Of a DNA stretch of 64,000 nt, positions 27,093 to 35,657 are shown piece by piece. Source of the stretch: Aliidiomarina indica (GTDB taxonomy: Bacteria > Pseudomonadota > Gammaproteobacteria > Enterobacterales > Alteromonadaceae); assembly GCF_015354615.1 (NCBI RefSeq), contig NZ_JACAVQ010000001.1, positions 124,001-188,000 on the forward strand, in the 5' to 3' direction. The notes under the pieces are model-generated. The model was not told the origin of the DNA. It did no database searches and was given only the letters and a program-made list of their open reading frames with translations. A program made the position numbers and the translations under genes. Numbering within the stretch: the first letter of the stretch is position 1; every line of letters begins with the position of its first letter.

Positions 27093-27341
27093 ATGGTAAC
27101 CATTCGTTTACAACGTGGTGGCGCGAAAAAGCGTCCATTCTACCAAATGGTAGTTACCGACAGCCGGAACGCCCGTGATGGACGTTTCATTGAGAATGTC
27201 GGTTTCTTTAACCCGGTAGCACGTGGTCAGGAAGAGAAAGTACGTATCGATCTAAGCCGTGTTGATCACTGGGTAGGTCAAGGTGCAAGCTTGTCTGATC
27301 GTGTTGCTAAGTTGGTTAAAGACGCGCGTAAAGCTGCGTAA
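27093..27341 (+). CDS. rpsP: 30S ribosomal protein S16
   Basis: Small-subunit ribosomal protein, 82 residues, with the family start [20 protein letters not shown] and [20 protein letters not shown] precedes the ATG. It is first in the rpsP-rimM-trmD-rplS operon, which is conserved across proteobacteria. Confidence 0.98.
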   Translation: MVTIRLQRGGAKKRPFYQMVVTDSRNARDGRFIENVGFFNPVARGQEEKVRIDLSRVDHWVGQGASLSDRVAKLVKDARKAA

Positions 27342-27362
27342 ATACCTGGTGGTCAAACGCAT

Positions 27363-27899
27363 ATGACAGATGCTCAGCAGCATGATCATGTAGTACTCGG
27401 CACCATTGGTGCTGTATACGGTATCAAAGGCTGGTTGCGGATTAACGCATACACTGAGAATCAAGAAGGCATTTTTGATTACACTCCGTGGCTCATTGGG
27501 CACAACGGAGATTGGCACAAGATCGAAGTCAGCCAATGGCGCTGGCACAATAACGGCCTTGTTGCCAAGTTCGCAGAGATTGACGACCGAGAGGCTGCAC
27601 AGCAGTTCACCGGGAAGGAAATCGCTGTCGTGGCAAGTGAATTGCCCGAATTAACTGACGACGAATTTTATTGGCGTGACTTGATTGGTCTTCGTGTCGT
27701 GAATACAGAAAACTACGACATGGGAACCGTCAATCACTTACTACCGACAGTCGCAAATGATGTGTTGGTAGTGAATGCAAATCGTAACGATGCATTCGGT
27801 AAGCGCGAGCGCCTGATTCCGTTTATTCAATCACAATATATTGTGAAGGTAGATCAGGAAGCAGGGGTGATTACGGTAGACTGGCCAGCGGATTTCTAA
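27363..27899 (+). CDS. rimM: Ribosome maturation factor RimM
   Basis: Assists 30S head assembly and binds S19. 178 residues: N-terminal RimM barrel ([22 protein letters not shown] region, family motif GxxGxxGxxxV) and a C-terminal PRC-barrel ([28 protein letters not shown]). The stop codon overlaps the trmD start (TAATG). Confidence 0.96.
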   Translation: MTDAQQHDHVVLGTIGAVYGIKGWLRINAYTENQEGIFDYTPWLIGHNGDWHKIEVSQWRWHNNGLVAKFAEIDDREAAQQFTGKEIAVVASELPELTDDEFYWRDLIGLRVVNTENYDMGTVNHLLPTVANDVLVVNANRNDAFGKRERLIPFIQSQYIVKVDQEAGVITVDWPADF

Positions 27900-28672
27900 T
27901 GGCTGAACAGCTGCATGTAGGTGTTGTCTCTTTATTTCCAGAGATGTTCACCGCGGTTACTGAGTATGGCGTAACACGTCGAGCGGTCCAAGATGGTTTA
28001 CTTAGTGTAAGCGCTTGGAATCCTCGCGATTATGCCACTGACAAACATCGCACTGTGGATGATCGCCCTTATGGCGGTGGCCCAGGAATGCTGATGATGG
28101 TCGCACCACTGCGAGCTGCAATTCAGGATGCCAAGTTAGGTGTCCGGGAGCGAGCTGGCGTGGAGCCTCGTGTAATCTACTTATCGCCGCAAGGTAGAAA
28201 GTTAGATCAGCAAGGGGTGAAGGAGCTATCGCAATACCAAGGTATTGTTTTAGTAGCCGGACGTTACGAGGGCATTGACGAGCGTGTGATTGAAGCAGAC
28301 ATTGATGAAGAGTGGTCGATTGGAGACTTTGTTCTCTCGGGCGGCGAACTCCCAGCCATGGTTCTGATTGATACGTTAGCACGCGAAGTCCCGGGTGTAT
28401 TGGGGCACCAAGATTCCGCCACAGAAGATTCTTTTGTGAATGGATTATTGGATTGTCCGCATTATACGCGGCCAGAAATTCTCGACGGTAAACAGGTTCC
28501 ACCAGTACTTCTGAGTGGTAACCATGAAGAAATACGCCGGTGGCGGTTGCAAGAGGCGCTTGGGCGCACCTGGCAACGGCGACCAGAATTATTAAATAAC
28601 CTAGCTCTGACTGACGAGCAACAAAAACTCCTTGAGGCATACATTGCCAATCAGGAAAAGAAACTCGGGTAG
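27899..28672 (+). CDS. trmD: tRNA (guanine-N1-)-methyltransferase
   Basis: SPOUT-family trefoil-knot enzyme making m1G37 in tRNAs with G36, required for reading-frame maintenance. Family motifs include [43 protein letters not shown] (S-adenosylmethionine site) and [19 protein letters not shown]. 257 residues, as in E. coli (255). Translationally coupled to rimM by a 1-bp overlap. Confidence 0.98.
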   Translation: MAEQLHVGVVSLFPEMFTAVTEYGVTRRAVQDGLLSVSAWNPRDYATDKHRTVDDRPYGGGPGMLMMVAPLRAAIQDAKLGVRERAGVEPRVIYLSPQGRKLDQQGVKELSQYQGIVLVAGRYEGIDERVIEADIDEEWSIGDFVLSGGELPAMVLIDTLAREVPGVLGHQDSATEDSFVNGLLDCPHYTRPEILDGKQVPPVLLSGNHEEIRRWRLQEALGRTWQRRPELLNNLALTDEQQKLLEAYIANQEKKLG

Positions 28673-28694
28673 TATATTCTAGGCGGAGATTATC

Positions 28695-29054
28695 ATGGCT
28701 AAAGTGAACAAAAACATCTTGAAGCAAATCGAAGATGAGCAGCTCAAGCAAGACGTCCCAGGCTTTGCTCCTGGTGACACTGTTATCGTCAATGTAAAGG
28801 TTAAAGAAGGTGAGCGCGAGCGTATCCAGGCCTTTGAAGGCGTGGTGATTCGTAAGCGTAACCGTGGTCTGCACAGCGCATTTACGGTTCGTAAAATTTC
28901 GAACGGTGAAGGTGTTGAGCGTACGTTCCAAACGCACAGCCCGCTGATCGACAGCGTGACTGTTAAGCGTCGTGGTGCAGTTCGTCGTGCGAAACTGTAC
29001 TACCTCCGTGAGCGTAGCGGTAAATCTGCGCGGATCAAAGAGAAGCTTAACTAA
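28695..29054 (+). CDS. rplS: 50S ribosomal protein L19
   Basis: Large-subunit protein at the subunit interface. 119 residues, including [27 protein letters not shown] in part ([12 protein letters not shown]) and [16 protein letters not shown]. Preceded by GGAG, last gene of the trmD operon, followed by a strong terminator. Confidence 0.98.
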   Translation: MAKVNKNILKQIEDEQLKQDVPGFAPGDTVIVNVKVKEGERERIQAFEGVVIRKRNRGLHSAFTVRKISNGEGVERTFQTHSPLIDSVTVKRRGAVRRAKLYYLRERSGKSARIKEKLN

Positions 29055-29077
29055 GCTTCCGGTCCTGTTGGATCAAG

Positions 29078-29110
29078 AAAAGGGCTTCCCCATTGGGAGG
29101 CCCTTTTTTA
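29078..29110 (+). terminator. Rho-independent terminator of the trmD operon
   Basis: GGGCTTCCC-CATT-GGGAGGCCC stem flanked by AAAA on the left and TTTTTT on the right, 25 bp after the rplS stop. Confidence 0.9.
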
Positions 29111-29251
29111 TTGCCAAATTTCTAACGTGTAAAAAGCAAACACAGATTGTTCCTGCAGATCCAAATGCAGTACCTCTATTAATCATTGGCATCGTTCTAT
29201 GAGTTGGCTAGTATGGAGAGTCCCGTGTCAGGAGAGTTGTAGAAGGATGCC

Positions 29252-30373
29252 ATGGACCCTCGTTTAAATGCTTTGCGTCAGGAAATAGACGACACCGATT
29301 CTGAACTTGTGCGACTCCTTGCGAAACGCATGGATATTTCCCGCGCCATTGGCCAGCTTAAACACGAGCTCGGGCAACCTCTTTATGTTCCTCAGCGCGA
29401 AGCCGAGCTGATTAAGGCGCGTCGTGACGAAGCGGAGGCCGCCGGTATTCCTGGGGATCTCATTGAAGATGTACTTCGCCGTACCATGCGAGAATCCTAT
29501 CAACGACAAAAACACCAAGGTTTTCGCCGTACGGGTAGTGGTGAGCGCCCGATCGTCGTGATTGGTGGTCGTGGTGCATTAGGCGGCTTGTTTGTGCGTT
29601 GGTTAGAATTATCCAACTACAGTGTGTGCGTGATCGATATTGATAATCAACATGAACTGGAATCTGCGGTACGAGATGCAGCCTTGGTCTTAGTTGCAGT
29701 GCCTGTTACCAAAACCGTTGATGTGATTGAACAACTTCCAAATCTTCCCGACGATTGTATTTTGGCCGATGTTACTTCCATTAAACGCGCACCGCTTGAG
29801 GCCATGTTGCGCCAACATTCCGGGCCTGTTCTCGGCTTACACCCTATGTTCGGGCCGTCAGTACCCACGCTCGCTAAGCAAACGATCTTGGTCGCGCCCG
29901 GCCGTGACAGCCAAGCGGCGCAATGGCTGCTTGATCAATTTGCCATTTGGGGCACACAACTACATGAAATAGGCGCCGAACAGCACGATCAGGCGATGTC
30001 GATGATTCAGGTGATGCGACATTTATCCACTTTTGTATACGGCTATCACTTAAGTAAAGAGAATGCAGATCTCGAGCAACTCTTAAAACTAAGCTCGCCG
30101 ATCTATCGGTTAGAACTCATGATGGTCGGACGCTTGTTCGCGCAAAGCGGTGAGCTTTATGCGGACATTATTCTCTCGGATCAAGATAAAATGAAGATGG
30201 TGCGGCGCTATTTGAAGCGCTTCGATAACATATTACAGCTATTAGAAAGCGAAGGCCGAGAGGGCTTTATCCGTGAGTTTGAAAAAGTTTCACTTTGGTT
30301 TGGACCTCATGCGGAGGAGTTTTTGAGGGAGAGTGTCAACTTACTCCAACACACCTCCGACTCTAGGAGCTAG
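29252..30373 (+). CDS. tyrA: T-protein: chorismate mutase / prephenate dehydrogenase
   Basis: Bifunctional tyrosine-branch enzyme, converting chorismate to prephenate and then to 4-hydroxyphenylpyruvate. The AroQ-type mutase domain (1 to about 88) shows LRQEIDDTDSELVRLLAKRM. The NAD-binding dehydrogenase begins near 100 with VVIGGRGALGGLF and includes GLHPMFGPSVP. 373 residues equals the E. coli length. AAGGA precedes the ATG. It lies after rplS, a neighbourhood shared with E. coli, though aroF is absent here. Its TAG stop at 30371-30373 is supplied by the CTAG of the adjoining repeat element. Confidence 0.97.
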   Translation: MDPRLNALRQEIDDTDSELVRLLAKRMDISRAIGQLKHELGQPLYVPQREAELIKARRDEAEAAGIPGDLIEDVLRRTMRESYQRQKHQGFRRTGSGERPIVVIGGRGALGGLFVRWLELSNYSVCVIDIDNQHELESAVRDAALVLVAVPVTKTVDVIEQLPNLPDDCILADVTSIKRAPLEAMLRQHSGPVLGLHPMFGPSVPTLAKQTILVAPGRDSQAAQWLLDQFAIWGTQLHEIGAEQHDQAMSMIQVMRHLSTFVYGYHLSKENADLEQLLKLSSPIYRLELMMVGRLFAQSGELYADIILSDQDKMKMVRRYLKRFDNILQLLESEGREGFIREFEKVSLWFGPHAEEFLRESVNLLQHTSDSRS

Positions 30374-30505
30374 CTTGTCCGGCATCCCCACTAGCTGCGT
30401 TGCCGACCTCACTCACTCGGTCACGTACTTTATGTACGCTCCCTCACTCGATTCGGCCGGCGCCTTGCTATTGGCGCGCCGGCCCGCGCTTCGGGGGCGG
30501 AGGGG
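30370..30505 (+). repeat. Long palindromic intergenic repeat, copy B1
   Basis: 136-bp member starting CTAGCTTGTCCGGCATC. The arms are changed to a TGCCGACC / GGCCGGCGCC type and the apex reads GTAC-TTTAT-GTAC. The outer pairing CCGGCATCCCCACTAGC with GCTATTGGCGCGCCGG resembles copy A3. Confidence 0.87.
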
Positions 30506-30641
30506 CTAGCTTGTCAGAAACTCCGATAGCCGCGTTATAATTGAAGCTCAATCGGTCACGTACCATTAAGGTACGCTCCCTCAATCGCTCCAATTATGCC
30601 TTGCTCTCGAAGCTTCTGCCTGCGCTTCGAGGGCGGAGGAG
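30506..30641 (+). repeat. Long palindromic intergenic repeat, copy B2
   Basis: 136-bp member of the A1/A2 subtype: CAGAAACTCCGATAGC pairs with GCTCTCGAAGCTTCTG, ATAATTGAAGC pairs with GCTCCAATTAT, and the apex is GTACC-ATTAA-GGTAC. It abuts B1 head to tail. Confidence 0.88.
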
Positions 30642-30688
30642 CTAGCTTGTCCGGTGGACATTGGTAGCCAACGCAATGCGTTGGGTAC
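30642..30688 (+). repeat. Truncated repeat B3 with REP-like palindrome
   Basis: Starts CTAGCTTGTCCGG and then runs into GTAGCCAACGC-AAT-GCGTTGGGTAC (30664-30688, one arm mismatch), the same cap as in the first cluster. The response-regulator stop lies 2 bp beyond it. Confidence 0.8.
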
Positions 30689-30689
30689 A

Positions 30690-31055
30690 TTAGATGAGTT
30701 TGTAGGTAGTGAGAAGTTGGGATAGAACGTCGGGCGCGACGGGTTTATGGATGGTTTGGTCCATACCTGCGTTGCGGCAGTGATCGAGCTCGGTTTGGCT
30801 TTGATGTCCCGTGAGGGCGATAATTGGGGTGGTTTTAAACGCATCTTGGCTGCGTAGCTCTGTACAGACCTCTGCCCCGGTCAGTTCACCCATTTCATAG
30901 TCGAGAATCAAGAGATCTGGCTTTTGCGCTTGCGCTTGGGCAATGGCATCCCTTCCGTTGGTGACTGCAATGACTTCTACAGGGAATGCACTAAGCATCG
31001 CTTTGAGTACTTCTAAACTAATGAAATCGTCGTCGGCAATAAGGATGGTAGACAT
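30690..31055 (-). CDS. Single-domain response regulator (CheY-like)
   Basis: Stand-alone receiver domain of 121 residues with no output domain. Acidic pocket AddD (Asp8-Asp10 in IADDDF), phosphoacceptor Asp52 in ILDYEMGE, conserved Thr in ALTGH and Lys in HKPVAP are all present. Such proteins act by protein-protein contact or as phosphorelay shuttles. No kinase is adjacent. The BarA-like kinase at 17.8-20.4 kb or the partner-switching module at 37 kb are possible but unproven partners. The gene upstream on the same strand, cytochrome b561, is 100 bp away. Confidence 0.88.
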   Translation of the reverse strand: MSTILIADDDFISLEVLKAMLSAFPVEVIAVTNGRDAIAQAQAQKPDLLILDYEMGELTGAEVCTELRSQDAFKTTPIIALTGHQSQTELDHCRNAGMDQTIHKPVAPDVLSQLLTTYKLI

Positions 31056-31155
31056 AGCGAACCGTGATTAACGAATTTAAGTGCAGACTGCCATGCACAT
31101 GCTTCAGAGTCAATTTACCCGAAGCGAGTGCGTGGCGACAAGAGAACCGGTTCGC

Positions 31156-31788
31156 TTAACCAAGCCACCAGAAAATCCAGATGAGATTAAACGCCAGTAG
31201 GGCAAAACCATAGCCGCCATGGACGACTTTTGGTTGTTTTACAGGCTCTTGCGACTCTATCTTGCCTGTCACCATGGCCCCCATCAGGCGCTTTCCTTTG
31301 ATTGAATAGATCGCATTGGCGAGAATATGAATGGCCAATAAGATGAGAATCCAATCGAAAGCCTGCTTGTGATAGCTCGTTAGCGTGCGCACCCAGTCGT
31401 TGCTGAGTAGATGGGCGAGGGGTCCGCGAAAGAAGATAGCGTCATCGGTAAACAAACCCGTGATCGCTTGTGCTAGCAAGGCCAGAATCATCAACACAAC
31501 CGCCCAACCACCCACTGGGTTATGGGTGAGCCAGGTTCCTTTTAGAGGGTTTCGGATATGGCTGATCATTGCGCGCGGCCCACGAAGAAAGGTGCGAAAC
31601 CGCGCTGATTCACTGCCAACAAAGCCCCAAATGATGCGGGTAAGCAGCAAAGCGAGGACCACTAGTCCAAGTTTGTGATGAATATCGATGTACGTGATGT
31701 TGCCGCCGGTTAACCACAGGCCGGTTACAACCAACACCAATAACCAGTGAAAGCCTCTTATAAAGGCATCCCATAGAGTGACAACCAT
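31156..31788 (-). CDS. Cytochrome b561-family protein (diheme transmembrane cytochrome b)
   Basis: Inner-membrane cytochrome b with four hydrophobic helices over 210 residues. Candidate haem ligands are the His in IRGFHWLLVLVVTG, the HH in IDIHHKLGLVVLALL, and His in SYHKQAFDW and LAIHILANAIY. It likely passes electrons to the cytochrome c' encoded 25 bp upstream in the same operon. Such b561-c pairs are common in marine Gammaproteobacteria; the electron donor is unknown. Confidence 0.85.
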   Translation of the reverse strand: MVVTLWDAFIRGFHWLLVLVVTGLWLTGGNITYIDIHHKLGLVVLALLLTRIIWGFVGSESARFRTFLRGPRAMISHIRNPLKGTWLTHNPVGGWAVVLMILALLAQAITGLFTDDAIFFRGPLAHLLSNDWVRTLTSYHKQAFDWILILLAIHILANAIYSIKGKRLMGAMVTGKIESQEPVKQPKVVHGGYGFALLAFNLIWIFWWLG

Positions 31789-31813
31789 GCCCCGTTCTCC
31801 TTGAATCTACGGA

Positions 31814-32296
31814 TTAGTCGGCACGATAACCTTGATGGCACTGCTGGCATCCACGTGCGGTATCCATAAATTTTGGACGAATTTCACGCATATTTTCTGA
31901 GGCAGCGGCATTGACTAATTCTTTTACGGCGGCTTGGAAGGTGTCGCGTTTCGCTTCGAAGTCAGACCAATTTTCCCAGATCACTGGAAGGGCATCGCTA
32001 TTGGCGGTCACGTTTTCGCCTGCACCGCTAAAGGCTTCAAATGGAATATAGCTCAGGTGATAAAGCGCCTGGGCACGTTGCTTGAAGGCGTCTGCATCAT
32101 AATCTCGTTCGCCCCGCACCATGCCAGACATATAGGCGAAGTTTTCGCGAATAAGCGAAAACGCTTTCTGGCGGTATTCAACGGCATCACTGGCGGTGGT
32201 AAATGCACTCGCAGCGGCATGATTGGCAGTGATGCCTAGTCCCGTGATAGCGATAACGCTGATTGAAGCGGCAATGGTCCATGCTTTCATTGACAT
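31814..32296 (-). CDS. Cytochrome c' family protein (periplasmic)
   Basis: Periplasmic four-helix-bundle monohaem cytochrome. A signal peptide is predicted at residues 1-30 (AWTIAASISVIAITGLGITANHAAA in part), with cleavage near AAASA. The haem-binding CQQCH lies at the extreme C-terminus (Cys150, Cys153, His154), the hallmark of class II cytochromes c. Members bind NO or CO and may protect against nitrosative stress or serve as electron carriers. The ATG at 32296 follows TGGAG. First gene of a two-gene operon with cytochrome b561. Confidence 0.9.
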   Translation of the reverse strand: MSMKAWTIAASISVIAITGLGITANHAAASAFTTASDAVEYRQKAFSLIRENFAYMSGMVRGERDYDADAFKQRAQALYHLSYIPFEAFSGAGENVTANSDALPVIWENWSDFEAKRDTFQAAVKELVNAAASENMREIRPKFMDTARGCQQCHQGYRAD

Positions 32297-32537
32297 AATC
32301 CAAACTCCAGAATAGTCGTGTCGGTTACTTAAATTTTGGCGCTGTTGAGGCGCTTACCATTCATAGCATACGTACTATAACGATATTTTGTTTTATTTTC
32401 GTTAATTTAGCATTGAGCTTGGTCGGGTTAAGTGGGCATTTCATCGCTGCGAACGTTGAATGTAAAGGTTAGACGCGCTTTAATGGGGTGCTTAAAATTA
32501 TATTAAATAACCATCGATGACTCACAGGATGCACAGC

Positions 32538-35500
32538 ATGAAGCGAATTGCAGCACTTTGCAGCAGTGGCATACTCGCGGTGACGGTTGCTTGGTCGAGC
32601 GCAGCGGGGCAAACAACCCCAGTGCAAGGACTCCACCATCATAACCCCACCCTCGTTGCCCTTACCAACGCAACACTCGTGACCGAGCCTGGTCAACGAA
32701 TTGAAAATGCGACACTGGTGATAGAACACGGCAAGATTCGTTCTATCGAGCGAAATAACCGTGCGCCTGCTGGGGCGCGAGTGATTGATGCCTCGGGTTA
32801 TACGCTTTATCCAGGATTTATCGATCCCTACAGCAATTATGGTGTAGAGGCAGCTGGACGCTCGGCGAATACCGGACGCAGTGCAAGTCCGGAGTATACC
32901 AATGAGCGAGAAGGCGGGAATGCCTCGAATATGGCTATTCATTCGCAGAAAGATTGGTACAGCACCTTTAAGGCTGATACGGACGCCGCCAAAGCTTACG
33001 TTGAGCATGGTTTTACTACCGTACAAAGTGCGCGTCTCGATGGTATTTTCCAAGGTCGTGCAACAACAGTGTCTCTTGCCGACACCTTGCCTAATTATGC
33101 AATTTACCAAGCGCGAACACGACAGTTTGCCTCTTTTGATAAGGGCAGTTCTACTCAGCAATATCCGAATTCGTTAATGGGGAGTATCGCCCTTATCCGC
33201 CAGACTCTGGCCGATGCCCGTTGGTATGGCGAAGCACAGGGAAAAACGACGGGTTCTGGGCGTGTTGAATTCAACGCTGCATTGGCGGCGTTACAAAATC
33301 TGACCGAACAGGGCGTCATTTTCCATAGCAACAATGAGCAAGATCTGTTGCGAGCGGCGCGTGTATTTGCAGAGTTTGAAATTCCTATTACTGCAGTGGG
33401 TTCGGGTTTTGAGTATTCACGCCTAGATGAAATTAAAGCATCGGGTACGCGTTTAATCCTGCCTTTGGATTTCCCTGCGGCTCCGGATTTGTCTGAGCAA
33501 TTCGCAGAGCTTGATGTTTCCGTCGCTGATTTACGCCATTGGGAACGGGCGCCTGCGAATCCTGCTATTTTAGCGGAAGCAGGCATTGAATTTGCGTTCA
33601 CTTTGCATGGTATGAGTAAACGCGGTGATTTTTGGCCTAATGTGCGCAAAGCAGTGGCTCACGGCTTGAGCAAGGACCAAGCACTTGCTGCTCTGACCAC
33701 GATACCGGCGCGCTTTGCAGGTGTTGCGGGTGAAAGCGGCCGCTTAGCTGCAGGTTACAATGCAGACTTCTTGGTTGCCCGTGGTGATTTATTTAGCGAC
33801 GGTGAAATTGTCTCGGTGTGGTTGCAAGGTGAAGAGACTAAACTTAAGCCGATGCATCCTAGTAATCTATCGGGAACTTACAGCCTCGTGCTTGACGGTG
33901 CCGAATTGACGTTAGAATTGACGGACAACACTCGGATACAAGGCAAGCTCTCGGTTGGTGACGAATCTGTTAATCTATTTAATGCTTCGAAAACCGACGC
34001 GCGGGTGCGCTTTAGTGCAGATCTAACGGATTTAGGCATGCCAGGCGTTTTCCGTTTCTCACTCAACCAAAGTGCCATTGGACAATTGCGCGGCACCGTT
34101 CAAGATGCCATGGGGCGTGTACACGCCATTAATGCTCAAGCCGATTCTGACAGCACCGAAGCGGCTAGCGAAAATGGTGGTGATGATGCCAGTGCAGTGG
34201 CCGATTTTGTTGGTCAATTAACCTTTCCGAATGTGGGCTTTGGCCGCACTGAAGCACCATCTCAGCAAAATCTTCATATTCGCAATGCGACGGTATGGAC
34301 AGCCGATGATCAAGGTATTCTAGAGAATGCAGATATTATTGTGCGCTCGGGATTGATACATCGTGTCGGTCAGAATTTATCGACACCGCGCGGATATACA
34401 GTAATTGATGCCTCAGGTATGCATATAACGCCAGGCATCATCGATGAGCATTCACACATCGCCATTTCCGCTGGTGTGAACGAAGGCACCGAGGCTATTA
34501 CGTCGGAAACCCGTATTGGTGATGTGGTGAACCCAGATGACATTCATATCTATCGGTCACTGGCGGGTGGCACTACAGTAGCCCACTTGTTACATGGCTC
34601 TGCCAACCCAATTGGCGGCCAAGGGCAAACCATTAAGCTGCGTTGGGGCGCTTCTGCCGAGGACATGAAGTTCACGCAAACCCCGCCAACGATCAAAATG
34701 GCTTTGGGCGAAAACGTGAAACAAAGTAACTGGGGCGATCTGTATCGGGTTCGCTATCCGCAAACCCGCATGGGTGTTGCCACTATCATTCAAGATGCTT
34801 TCCAACAAGCACGCGAATACGAGCAGGCAAAGCGTGATTATGAAAATCTAAGTCGCGCCGATCGCCGTCGTACTGCGCCACCACGCACGGATTATCGTTT
34901 AGAGGCCTTGGTGGAGATCTTGAACAATGATCGCCATACCCACGTGCACTCCTATGTAGCCTCTGAAGTGTTGGCGCTGATGGATGTGGTGGAACGGTTA
35001 GGTTTCCGTATTCATACCTTTACTCACATTCTCGAAGGGTACAAGGTTGCCAATGAAATGCGTGAGCATGGCGCCCGTGCCTCCAGCTTTGCTGATTGGT
35101 GGGCATTTAAGATCGAAGCCTTTGATGCGATTCCACACAACATGTGCTTAATGATGGAGGCCGGCGTGCTAACCAGCATTAACTCTGACAGTAATGATTT
35201 GCAGCGGCGAATGAATACCGAAGCGGCAAAATCAGTGCGCTATTGTGGTATGGATGAACATGATGCATTGAAAATGATTACTTACTACCCAGCGCAGCAA
35301 CTAGAAATTGACCGCTATGTGGGAAGCATTACTCCAGGCAAACACGCCGATTTAGTGTTCTGGAATAATCATCCGCTATCGGCTTATGCACAAGTGCAGC
35401 AAACCTGGATCGAAGGTCGTAAATATTTCGATCGCGCCGACGATCTGGCGAAACGCGAAGCATTGGAGCAGGAACGGCAAGCCTTGATTCAAAAAGTGCT

Positions 35501-35657
35501 AGCCGCCGGCAGCGAAGCCCAGCGTGGCAACCGCTCGAACTATCGCCAACAACAACCGACATGGCATTGTGAAGATAACCATGATGTCTGGCTCGATTGG
35601 TTTGGCGAGCACCATCACGATCATCATCATGGCCATGAGTTTGGAGGAGCACACTAA
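32538..35657 (+). CDS. Large secreted amidohydrolase-family protein with two amidohydrolase-like halves and a His-rich tail
   Basis: Exported protein of about 1039 residues. The ATG at 32538 is preferred (CAGGA 9 bp upstream); an ATG at 32517 is in frame. A signal peptide follows (MKRIAALCSSGILAVTVAW in part, AAG cleavage zone). Two imidazolonepropionase-like halves are recognisable. In the first (about 30-440) the expected HxH is replaced by DPYSNYG, so metal binding is probably lost. In the second (about 560-980) DEHSHIAIS near 634, HVHSYVASE, FTHILEGY and SINSDSND supply metal ligands. The C-terminus carries a His cluster (HHHDHHHGHE). Substrate unknown; related proteins are annotated as amidohydrolases or dipeptidases. 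The stop overlaps the next start (TAATG). Confidence 0.85.
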   Translation: MKRIAALCSSGILAVTVAWSSAAGQTTPVQGLHHHNPTLVALTNATLVTEPGQRIENATLVIEHGKIRSIERNNRAPAGARVIDASGYTLYPGFIDPYSNYGVEAAGRSANTGRSASPEYTNEREGGNASNMAIHSQKDWYSTFKADTDAAKAYVEHGFTTVQSARLDGIFQGRATTVSLADTLPNYAIYQARTRQFASFDKGSSTQQYPNSLMGSIALIRQTLADARWYGEAQGKTTGSGRVEFNAALAALQNLTEQGVIFHSNNEQDLLRAARVFAEFEIPITAVGSGFEYSRLDEIKASGTRLILPLDFPAAPDLSEQFAELDVSVADLRHWERAPANPAILAEAGIEFAFTLHGMSKRGDFWPNVRKAVAHGLSKDQALAALTTIPARFAGVAGESGRLAAGYNADFLVARGDLFSDGEIVSVWLQGEETKLKPMHPSNLSGTYSLVLDGAELTLELTDNTRIQGKLSVGDESVNLFNASKTDARVRFSADLTDLGMPGVFRFSLNQSAIGQLRGTVQDAMGRVHAINAQADSDSTEAASENGGDDASAVADFVGQLTFPNVGFGRTEAPSQQNLHIRNATVWTADDQGILENADIIVRSGLIHRVGQNLSTPRGYTVIDASGMHITPGIIDEHSHIAISAGVNEGTEAITSETRIGDVVNPDDIHIYRSLAGGTTVAHLLHGSANPIGGQGQTIKLRWGASAEDMKFTQTPPTIKMALGENVKQSNWGDLYRVRYPQTRMGVATIIQDAFQQAREYEQAKRDYENLSRADRRRTAPPRTDYRLEALVEILNNDRHTHVHSYVASEVLALMDVVERLGFRIHTFTHILEGYKVANEMREHGARASSFADWWAFKIEAFDAIPHNMCLMMEAGVLTSINSDSNDLQRRMNTEAAKSVRYCGMDEHDALKMITYYPAQQLEIDRYVGSITPGKHADLVFWNNHPLSAYAQVQQTWIEGRKYFDRADDLAKREALEQERQALIQKVLAAGSEAQRGNRSNYRQQQPTWHCEDNHDVWLDWFGEHHHDHHHGHEFGGAH

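Noticed and set aside
28002-28937. 311-codon open frame antisense to trmD and rplS
   Set aside because: Lies wholly opposite two certain genes, has no family resemblance, and reflects codon bias of the sense strand.
29126-29145. TyrR box upstream of tyrA (TGTAAA...)
   Set aside because: Only the left half-site is present; the right half does not match TTTACA.
22808-30688. Composite transposon bounded by the two repeat clusters
   Set aside because: The genes between them (corB, ypjD, ffh, trmD operon, tyrA) are core genes in ancestral order, so the clusters are independent insertions.
32469-33161. 230-codon frame antisense to the large amidohydrolase gene
   Set aside because: Overlaps the signal peptide and first domain of a clear gene; no recognisable domain.
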